A stretch of 52,694 nt of DNA, taken from NCBI GenBank assembly GCA_027488135.1, contig JAIYCH010000053.1:1-52694 (forward strand), read 5' to 3'. The translations under genes were made by a program, and so were the position numbers. The DNA comes from Saprospiraceae bacterium (GTDB lineage Bacteria > Bacteroidota > Bacteroidia > Chitinophagales > Saprospiraceae). The notes under the pieces are model-generated. The model searched no databases. It was not told the DNA's origin and saw only the letters and a list, made by a program, of their open reading frames with translations. Positions 44,326 through 50,979 of this stretch are shown here, in pieces. Positions within the stretch are counted from its first letter, which is position 1. Every line of letters begins with the position of its first letter.

Positions 44326-45588
44326 ATGGATCAGATGAAAAGAGTTGTTGTAACTGGTATTGGGGCAATTACGCCCATTGGTAATGATATTAATTCCTTT
44401 ACCTCCAGCCTTCAAAATGGAGTCAGCGGTGCAAACCTAATCTCTCTGTTCGATCCAGCTCTTTTTAAAACGCGCTTTGCTTGTGAAGTAAAAGACTTCA
44501 ATCCTGAAATGCATATTGACCGTAAAGAAGTCAGAAGGCTAGATCGTTTTGCTCAGATTGCTATTTGCTGTGCCGCAGAAGCTGTTAAAAATTCCGGCCT
44601 CGATTTCGAAAGTGATTCCTCTTTAGATCACGATAGAATTGGTGTCATTTGGGGTTCTGGTATCGGCGGACTTAGTAGTTTAGAAGAAGAAATAAAGGAA
44701 TTTATGAAGGGGGATGGAACACCAAGATTCAGTCCTTTTATGATTCCTAAAATGATTTCTGATATCGCCGCCGGACACATATCTATGCGATATGGTCTTC
44801 GTGGTATTAACTACGCGACTGTTTCTGCCTGCGCATCAGCTACACACGCCATTATCAATGCGATGGATGCTATCCGGTTAGGTAGAAATGATATTGTTGT
44901 AACCGGAGGATCTGAAGCTACTGTAACCGTTGCGGGCATGGGTGGTTTCAGTGCTATGAAGGCGCTTTCAACCAGAAACGATGACTATTTAACTGCTTCC
45001 CGTCCGTTCGATAAAGATCGCGACGGGTTCGTTCTTGGTGAGGGTGGTGCTTGTATTATTTTGGAGTCTTTGGAGCACGCTCAAAAAAGAGGCGCTACCA
45101 TTCTTGCAGAAATTGCCGGTGGCGGCGCTACTGCTGATGCTTATCATCTCACTGCACCTCATCCGGAAGGTCTTGGTGCTACCAATGTTATGAAAATTGC
45201 ATTGAAAGATGCCGGTCTAGATAAAACGGATATTGATTATGTGAATGTCCATGGTACTTCCACTCCATTAGGTGATATTGCTGAAACTAAAGCCATACAA
45301 AATGTTTTTGGAGAACATGCCTATAAAATGAATATTAGTTCAACCAAATCAATGACCGGTCACCTTCTTGGAGCAGCCGGTGCTGTTGAATCCGTTGCTT
45401 CCATTCTTTCTATTATTCACAGGTTTGTCCCTCCAACCATCAATCATTTTACAGATGACCCTGACTTAGATGCAAAGCTTAACTTTACTTTTAATGAAGC
45501 CCAACCAAGGGACGTTCAAGCAGCACTAAGTAATACTTTTGGATTTGGAGGTCATAATGCGTGTGTTATCTTTAAAAAATTTGTATAA
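44326..45588 (+). CDS. fabF: Beta-ketoacyl-ACP synthase II
   Basis: 420 aa condensing enzyme of fatty-acid elongation. Catalytic Cys in NYATVSACASATHAI, His in VNVHGTSTPLGD and MTGHLLGAAGAVE, with GFGGHNACVIF near the end; Phe gate residue near the C-terminus as in KAS II. ATG 44326 gives MDQMKRVVVTG; a second Met three codons in is possible. Followed by rnc after an 11-nt gap, the usual acpP-fabF-rnc order. Confidence 0.97.
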   Translation: MDQMKRVVVTGIGAITPIGNDINSFTSSLQNGVSGANLISLFDPALFKTRFACEVKDFNPEMHIDRKEVRRLDRFAQIAICCAAEAVKNSGLDFESDSSLDHDRIGVIWGSGIGGLSSLEEEIKEFMKGDGTPRFSPFMIPKMISDIAAGHISMRYGLRGINYATVSACASATHAIINAMDAIRLGRNDIVVTGGSEATVTVAGMGGFSAMKALSTRNDDYLTASRPFDKDRDGFVLGEGGACIILESLEHAQKRGATILAEIAGGGATADAYHLTAPHPEGLGATNVMKIALKDAGLDKTDIDYVNVHGTSTPLGDIAETKAIQNVFGEHAYKMNISSTKSMTGHLLGAAGAVESVASILSIIHRFVPPTINHFTDDPDLDAKLNFTFNEAQPRDVQAALSNTFGFGGHNACVIFKKFV

Positions 45589-45599
45589 CCAATTGTCTA

Positions 45600-46337
45600 T
45601 TGCGCTTACTATTCAAATTATTTAACTTTTATCTGTCTAAAGATAAATATTTTGCTCGGCGCATGTTCGATGTCCTTGGCTTTGTTCCTGGTAACATAAC
45701 TATATACAAACTTGCTTTTTCTCATAAATCTTCTCAAAATGAAAAGTCTGTCCTCTCTCAAAATAATGAGAGGTTAGAGTATTTAGGAGATGCCGTTTTG
45801 GGTACCATCGTAGCAGAATACTTGTTTAAAAAGTATCCGGATAGCAATGAAGGTTTCCTGACTAAAATGCGTTCTAAAATCGTCAAAAGGAAAACGCTGA
45901 ATCGGATTGGTGATAAGATGGAGCTTGATGGCGTTTTACAGGAATTTAATAATACCAGACTAAGCAGGTCTATGCTCGGAAATGCGGTGGAGGCGCTTGT
46001 TGGTGCTATTTATCTCGATGCTGGCTACGCATTTACCCAAAAATATATTGTAGAAAATATTTTACGCCGGTATCTGGATATTCATGAACTGGAAAATTAT
46101 GATGACAATTATAAAAGTCAACTTCTTGAATGGTGTCAGAAACATGGAAAAACAATTTCCTATAAACTTATTTCCAGGTACAAATATGAAAAACGCGATC
46201 GCTTTAAAGTAGGTGTTTTTGTAAATAATCAACGCATAGCTACCGCTGACGATTTCAATAAAAAAAGTGCAGAACAAGCCGCTTCTGAAAAAGCAATGAT
46301 TGAGTTAGGTTTTCTGACGGAAGAAGATGACGATTGA
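45600..46337 (+). CDS. rnc: Ribonuclease III
   Basis: 245 aa dsRNA endonuclease for rRNA and mRNA processing. The catalytic signature NNERLEYLGDAVLGTIVAEY carries the metal-binding acidic residues, with MLGNAVEALVGAIYLDAGY the second set, and a C-terminal dsRBD ends AEQAASEKAMIELGF. The start is most likely TTG 45600: the residues it adds (RLLFKLFNFYLSKDKYFARR) match the N-terminus known in Bacteroidota RNase III, and the first ATG (45663) would remove them. Preceded by fabF; followed by the SWIM-like gene after 17 nt. Confidence 0.95.
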   Translation: MRLLFKLFNFYLSKDKYFARRMFDVLGFVPGNITIYKLAFSHKSSQNEKSVLSQNNERLEYLGDAVLGTIVAEYLFKKYPDSNEGFLTKMRSKIVKRKTLNRIGDKMELDGVLQEFNNTRLSRSMLGNAVEALVGAIYLDAGYAFTQKYIVENILRRYLDIHELENYDDNYKSQLLEWCQKHGKTISYKLISRYKYEKRDRFKVGVFVNNQRIATADDFNKKSAEQAASEKAMIELGFLTEEDDD

Positions 46338-46354
46338 TTTTTTCTATATAATAC

Positions 46355-47638
46355 ATGTCTTTATTACCTCTTTGGGAGGATATTGAAAAATTATCTCCCG
46401 ATCCCGCTACCCTGGAACGTTGTTATCGTTTAGCATCACAACGATATTTAAAAGATATTGGTGCCGCAGAAGGCTATATTTGGGGGAAAATAAAAACTTC
46501 GGGGGCTTCTTTCTACCAGGTTTGCTGGCAGTTGGATACCTTAATTTCTGCTTCTAATGCTCCAATACAGCTGAAACCCGATAAATACACGTTAGCCCTC
46601 GCTTTTTACTACTGTAAAAATCCAACGGCATTCCACACTTTTGAAGAAATTCCCTCATGGGTGATAAATTATGTTTCAAAGAAACCATTTAGTGAGGAAG
46701 AATTAATAGAAAAAGAAGCTGAAAACCAACGCAGTCGAGAAAAAAATCAATTAAAAAGGCAGGCCGAAATGCTTCAGGGGTGTTTAATATTAACCCTTTG
46801 GCTTGAAGATTGTTTGAAAATAGGCTTGGCACGGTTAAGAGAACAGCCCTACTCCTTTTGGGAATCTATCGTTACCAGACTTACTGACTTTAAGCTAAAT
46901 GGCATTGCCTCTAGATTACTTCCCCTTTTTTATCAACGAAATGATGAAAACTGGATACAAATCGCCATGAAGCAACTTGGCGAAATTATTCTTTTTTGCG
47001 AGGCTTTTCAAAAATGGGATGATTTTACCAGTGAAAATCAGCAAGATCTATTAGTATATGGTGGAGCTACCATTAAAAAAGAAATAGTTCTCAATGAACC
47101 ACACATACCCGATGATTGGTTTGTTTGTTCCCTGGAATATAAACAGATTAGTAGTGACCTCAATGCCCGTTTTGTTTGGTTATTTGGACTTTCAACGAAG
47201 CGATATGCACAGGTAATTTCATACAGCTGGCGGGGAGAAAAATGGGAAGATAATTACGAATTGCACACCCGGGTAAAAGGTAATGTGCATTATTACCCTT
47301 CCGGATTTCCTCAAAGAGCTATTTTACAGATAAATGAAAGAGAATCAGGTGAAATCGCTTCTTTTCCAACAGATTATAAAGACTGGCATTCTTTTTTCGA
47401 ATCCTATAAAATGGCCTTCAAGCGTCATTTTCTTTTGGAGGAATTTCCCGGTTGTGTAAGCCAGCTAACCGTTTTGAATGAAAAATCACTGCTATTGCTG
47501 GATGAATCAGGTACTGCCATTGAGACAGTACCTGATTATGATGAAAAATGGGACCTCGTTGCATTTAGCGAAAATAAGAAAGTCACCATTTTTGGCCTTT
47601 GGAATGGCCTGTATTTTATACCAAAAAGTTATTTCTAA
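46355..47638 (+). CDS. SWIM-protein-like family member without zinc ligands
   Basis: 427 aa, cytosolic. The layout follows SWIM zinc-finger proteins of MoxR/VWA-type loci: a conserved N-terminal approach (YLKDIGAAEGYIWGKIKTSG), the finger position, then FEEIPSWVINYVSKK and a Glu/Lys/Arg linker, and a C-terminal module with FVWLFGLSTKRYAQVISY (about 272-290) and NVHYYPSGFPQRAIL. In active families the finger is CxCx(n)CxH; here the aligned positions read S65, S67, D76 and Y78, so no zinc site. The MoxR, VWA and other partners of such loci are not in the window. The assignment is from motif memory, hence moderate confidence. Confidence 0.55.
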   Translation: MSLLPLWEDIEKLSPDPATLERCYRLASQRYLKDIGAAEGYIWGKIKTSGASFYQVCWQLDTLISASNAPIQLKPDKYTLALAFYYCKNPTAFHTFEEIPSWVINYVSKKPFSEEELIEKEAENQRSREKNQLKRQAEMLQGCLILTLWLEDCLKIGLARLREQPYSFWESIVTRLTDFKLNGIASRLLPLFYQRNDENWIQIAMKQLGEIILFCEAFQKWDDFTSENQQDLLVYGGATIKKEIVLNEPHIPDDWFVCSLEYKQISSDLNARFVWLFGLSTKRYAQVISYSWRGEKWEDNYELHTRVKGNVHYYPSGFPQRAILQINERESGEIASFPTDYKDWHSFFESYKMAFKRHFLLEEFPGCVSQLTVLNEKSLLLLDESGTAIETVPDYDEKWDLVAFSENKKVTIFGLWNGLYFIPKSYF

Positions 47639-47641
47639 GGT

Positions 47642-48058
47642 CTATTGTTTAACCCTTTCGGCAGCATAAACAAAATAAGGCGTATCCCCCTGCCAAGGCA
47701 TCGCTTTTAATTTCTCCTTATAATATAGTTTAACGGGAACGCCTTGCAAGGAATCCAGTGTTCTATATATTTTTTTATTCCTGACAGAAAAATCCCAGTT
47801 GGTAGAAATAAATCCTTGTTTAGTTTGAGCCATACCAGCAATTCCCAAAGTGCCTTCGTACGTTTTAAAAATATATCCCTTTTTAGTAATTTTCACCAAA
47901 TAACCAGAACGGGTTCCATTGCTATAGGTAAAATTACAAATTAACAGATAACTAATAAAGCCGAAAAGGATAAACCCAGCGACGTATAGAAAAAATTTCT
48001 TTACTCTGCTTCCTATATTTTTTACTCCGTCTTTAACTATTTCTTTATACTCACTCAT
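47642..48058 (-). CDS. Small conserved membrane protein of unknown function
   Basis: 138 aa: basic start, one TM segment (about 22-43, FFLYVAGFILFGFISYLLIC), and a beta-rich domain with LVKITKKGYIFKTYEGTLGI and LDSLQGVPVKLYYKEKL ending GDTPYFVYAAERV. Members of this Bacteroidota family are sometimes labelled 6-phosphogluconate dehydrogenase in databases, which the sequence does not support (no Rossmann or catalytic residues). Convergent with the SWIM-like gene with a 3-nt gap. Confidence 0.75.
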   Translation of the reverse strand: MSEYKEIVKDGVKNIGSRVKKFFLYVAGFILFGFISYLLICNFTYSNGTRSGYLVKITKKGYIFKTYEGTLGIAGMAQTKQGFISTNWDFSVRNKKIYRTLDSLQGVPVKLYYKEKLKAMPWQGDTPYFVYAAERVKQ

Positions 48059-48098
48059 AACATTTAATTTTTACAAAAATAGTTAAAAATTTTCATCC

Positions 48099-49904
48099 TT
48101 AGGCACCTAAAACATAAGCATTAGCCGCAATTAAACAATCTGCCACTATTCTTCTCGCTTCCTTAACAGGTTGAATCGGATATTTTGAGAACCTTTTGAC
48201 ACCCATTAAGAATGTTTTCAATAAATCTCCTTCTGAGAATGACGATAAAGCATCAGTAGCATTTTTTTGCATTCTAAAGGAGGCATCATGTAGAAATACT
48301 TTTAAGATAGCATCATACACCTCTTGATTTATTTGCTTGTCCGCTTTAATAGAAAGTTTTTCTACGCGCAGCAAGGTAGATTCGGCTAAAAACAAATCCG
48401 TAAGCATATCAGAAAGGTTAAACAAAATCTCTTGTTCTTCCTTCAAATTAATCTTTCCGTCCATTTGAGATTTTGCAGCGGCACCCGCTACCATCAGTAA
48501 AATTTTCTTAAAATCAGTAATAGCTTTTCTCTCCTCTGCATAAGGACCTGATAAATTTTCCAAAACTGGCATGGAAGTTAACTCCTTTTGAACGGCCCAG
48601 GCAGGTCCAACCAAATCAAGTTCTCCCTTCAGAGCCCTTTTAAAGAGTTGGTCAACCATCAACATTCTGTTTATTTCATTTGTCCCTTCGTATATCCTGT
48701 TTATTCTTGAATCTCTGTAGCCTCTGGCCGCAGTTCCTTCTTCTGAGAAGCCCATACCGCCATGAATCTGTAAGGTTTCATCCACTACATAATCAACTAC
48801 TTCCGAACCTACAATCTTAAGGATAGAACATTCAATAGCATATTCTTCAGCACCTTCCAATTTTGCTTTTGCAAAAGGCACCCCTTCGGCAGCTAATTCC
48901 TCTCTCTTTTTTTGCAACAAATGGGAAACCCTATATAAGGCACTTTGACCAGAAAAAATGCGAATCGCTTGTTCCGCAATTTTATATTTGATGGCACCAA
49001 AATTAGAAATGGCCTGGCCAAACTGAACTCTTTCATTGGCATATTTAATGGCAGTATCTGCACTTCCCTGTGCACCCCCCAGACATAAAGCGCCCAATTT
49101 ATAACGACCGATATTCAGCACATTAAAAGCAATTAAATGTCCCTTTCCAATATCTCCCAATAAATTTTCAACGGGAACAGCCACATTTTCAAAAAACACC
49201 TGTCTTGTCGAAGAACCTTTAATCCCCATTTTCTCTTCCTCTTCCCCAAAAGTTAACCCCGGGGTATTTCTTTCTACGATAAACCCTGTGAATTTTTCTC
49301 CTCCAATTTTTGCAAAGACGATGAAAATATCTGCGAAACCGGCATTGGAAATCCACATTTTCTGCCCGTTTAAAATGTATTTTGTACCATCCTCGCTTAA
49401 ATCTGCTCTGGTTTTAGCTGCTAATGCATCTGATCCTGATCCCGGTTCAGTTAAACAGTAAGAAGCCTTTAATTCGCCTAAAATAAGTCGGGGAAGGTAA
49501 TGTGATTTCTGTTCTTCCGTGCCAAAATATAAAATAGGCAGCATACCTATACCAATGTGTGCCGCATAAGCAACAGTGAAAGAACCTGATGGCCCCATAA
49601 CCTCGCTAATCAAGGTATTTGTATGGTTATCAAAATCTAAGCCTCCATATTCCGTAGGCATGTGTGTACCTAAAAAACCAAGTTCAGCAAACTTACCAAG
49701 TACATCCAACAAGGTATTATCTTCCTGTTTATCAATTTTTTTTGCATGGGGTAAAACTTCCTGAACCAAAAAATCATAAGCCGTCTGACGTATCATTTTC
49801 TGTTCTTCGTTGAAATCTTCTGGGATAAAAATATCCTCCATGGTGCTTTCCTTCAATAGAAACTCACCCCCTTTTAGTTGTGACTTAACAGCTGCTAATT
49901 CCAT
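48099..49904 (-). CDS. Acyl-CoA dehydrogenase family protein (long form)
   Basis: About 601 aa, longer than the roughly 380-aa core. Core: ASYCLTEPGSGSDALAAKTRA and GQKMWISNAGFADIFIVFAK (FAD/substrate), GRYKLGALCLGGAQGSADTA, GGMGFSEEGTAARGYRDSRI and IYEGTNEINRMLM, where the Glu of the YEGTNEI motif serves as base in many members. An added C-terminal domain of about 180 residues makes it resemble the VLCAD/FadE-like long forms. Start taken as ATG 49904. Likely first step of fatty acid beta-oxidation; the chain length is not determinable. Confidence 0.92.
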   Translation of the reverse strand: MELAAVKSQLKGGEFLLKESTMEDIFIPEDFNEEQKMIRQTAYDFLVQEVLPHAKKIDKQEDNTLLDVLGKFAELGFLGTHMPTEYGGLDFDNHTNTLISEVMGPSGSFTVAYAAHIGIGMLPILYFGTEEQKSHYLPRLILGELKASYCLTEPGSGSDALAAKTRADLSEDGTKYILNGQKMWISNAGFADIFIVFAKIGGEKFTGFIVERNTPGLTFGEEEEKMGIKGSSTRQVFFENVAVPVENLLGDIGKGHLIAFNVLNIGRYKLGALCLGGAQGSADTAIKYANERVQFGQAISNFGAIKYKIAEQAIRIFSGQSALYRVSHLLQKKREELAAEGVPFAKAKLEGAEEYAIECSILKIVGSEVVDYVVDETLQIHGGMGFSEEGTAARGYRDSRINRIYEGTNEINRMLMVDQLFKRALKGELDLVGPAWAVQKELTSMPVLENLSGPYAEERKAITDFKKILLMVAGAAAKSQMDGKINLKEEQEILFNLSDMLTDLFLAESTLLRVEKLSIKADKQINQEVYDAILKVFLHDASFRMQKNATDALSSFSEGDLLKTFLMGVKRFSKYPIQPVKEARRIVADCLIAANAYVLGA

Positions 49905-50039
49905 AATTTTTATTTTTAGCGAAATTTCGCTACAATAATACAACAAAAATGAAAAGATAAAGGTTTATGAAAAATAAAATATGCAAAAAAATTAAACCTA
50001 ATCTAGTCTATTTCAATTACAATAATAAAATTAATAATA

Positions 50040-50465
50040 ATGCTCCATATTATTTTCTATTGCCTATTTTTCTCCCTTTTCAATCCGCCTATTACTTTAG
50101 AAATTAAGATGGAAGGATTGATACCTGAAAAGGGAACCATCCGAATTGGTCTATATAATTCTGCGGCCGCCTTTGCAGATGAAGCTAATCCAAACCACGC
50201 ACAAGTTGTGACCGTTGGGAAAAACGCTACGCAAATAATTAAGTTTGAAGGCCTGTCGGAAGGTAAATATTTAGTAGCTGCCTATCAAGATGTAAATGGC
50301 AATAAAAAAATAGATAAAAATATTTTAGGCATTCCAACAGAGGCTTATGCATTCTCAAATAACGTATTTCCCAAGTGGAAAAGTCCAACTTTTGATGAAG
50401 CTGCTATCAAATTAGTAAAGCCTGTCGAGGCAATAAAATTAAAATTTCGCACCTGGATTAATTAA
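50040..50465 (+). CDS. DUF2141 secreted protein
   Basis: 141 aa: short hydrophobic leader (MLHIIFYCLFFSLFNPP), then a beta-sandwich with IRIGLYNSAAAF, LSEGKYLVAAYQDVNGNKKI (the DVNGN-type motif typical of DUF2141) and LGIPTEAYAFSNN. Predicted periplasmic or surface protein of unknown role. Divergent from the acyl-CoA dehydrogenase gene and directly upstream of the BlaI operator region, but not obviously part of that module. Confidence 0.85.
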   Translation: MLHIIFYCLFFSLFNPPITLEIKMEGLIPEKGTIRIGLYNSAAAFADEANPNHAQVVTVGKNATQIIKFEGLSEGKYLVAAYQDVNGNKKIDKNILGIPTEAYAFSNNVFPKWKSPTFDEAAIKLVKPVEAIKLKFRTWIN

Positions 50466-50477
50466 TTTATATTTTTA

Positions 50478-50495
50478 GTACGAATTATTTCGTAC
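50478..50495. promoter_or_regulatory. Palindrome 1, likely BlaI-type operator
   Basis: GTACGAA-TTAT-TTCGTAC, perfect 7-nt arms, 69 nt before the blaI-like start codon. Arms share the ACGA/TCGT core with palindrome 2. Confidence 0.6.
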
Positions 50496-50531
50496 AACAT
50501 TTGGAAATTTCAAAAAGCCACCTTACATTGC

Positions 50532-50551
50532 ACTACGAAATTAATCGTAGT
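50532..50551. promoter_or_regulatory. Palindrome 2, likely BlaI-type operator
   Basis: ACTACGA-AATTAA-TCGTAGT, perfect 7-nt arms, ending 12 nt before the blaI-like ATG. Centres of the two palindromes are 55 bp apart, about five helical turns, so one dimer could sit on each and face the same side of the DNA. Confidence 0.65.
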
Positions 50552-50563
50552 TAAAACTAAGGT

Positions 50564-50962
50564 ATGGAAAATTTACCCAATCCAACGGAAGCGGAACTGG
50601 AAATCCTGCAAACACTATGGCAGATAGGCCCCTGTTCTGTCAAGCAAGCGCATGGACTATTGCAAGAAAAAAGGGAGGTTGGCTATACCACCATATTAAA
50701 GCAATTACAAATAATGCTGGAGAAGAAATTGGTCCAAAGAGATGAATCTGCAAGAATTCACCTTTATCAAGCGGCTATTTCCGAACAAAATACAAAAGAG
50801 AAACTAGTACAAAAGTTTGTAATCAATACTTTTCAGGGATCTTCACATCAATTAGTTATGCAAGTTTTAGGGAATGCCGCCGCATCTGCCTCTGAGTTAG
50901 AGGAGATAAAAAAATTGATTTCCCAATTAGAAGATCAAGATTCCAACAATCAAATTATTTAA
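50564..50962 (+). CDS. BlaI/MecI/CopY-family repressor
   Basis: 132 aa winged-helix dimeric repressor. PTEAELEILQTLWQIGPCSVKQ and EVGYTTILKQLQIMLEKKLV (recognition-helix region, about 25-50) fit the BlaI DNA-binding domain; the C-terminal half is the dimerisation helix set with the region cleaved by BlaR1-type proteases in known systems. It follows two palindromic operators and precedes the M56 gene by 17 nt, the usual two-gene order. Whether it controls antibiotic or cell-wall stress genes is not decidable. Confidence 0.93.
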   Translation: MENLPNPTEAELEILQTLWQIGPCSVKQAHGLLQEKREVGYTTILKQLQIMLEKKLVQRDESARIHLYQAAISEQNTKEKLVQKFVINTFQGSSHQLVMQVLGNAAASASELEEIKKLISQLEDQDSNNQII

Positions 50963-50979
50963 TATTTAAAGGTATTGCC

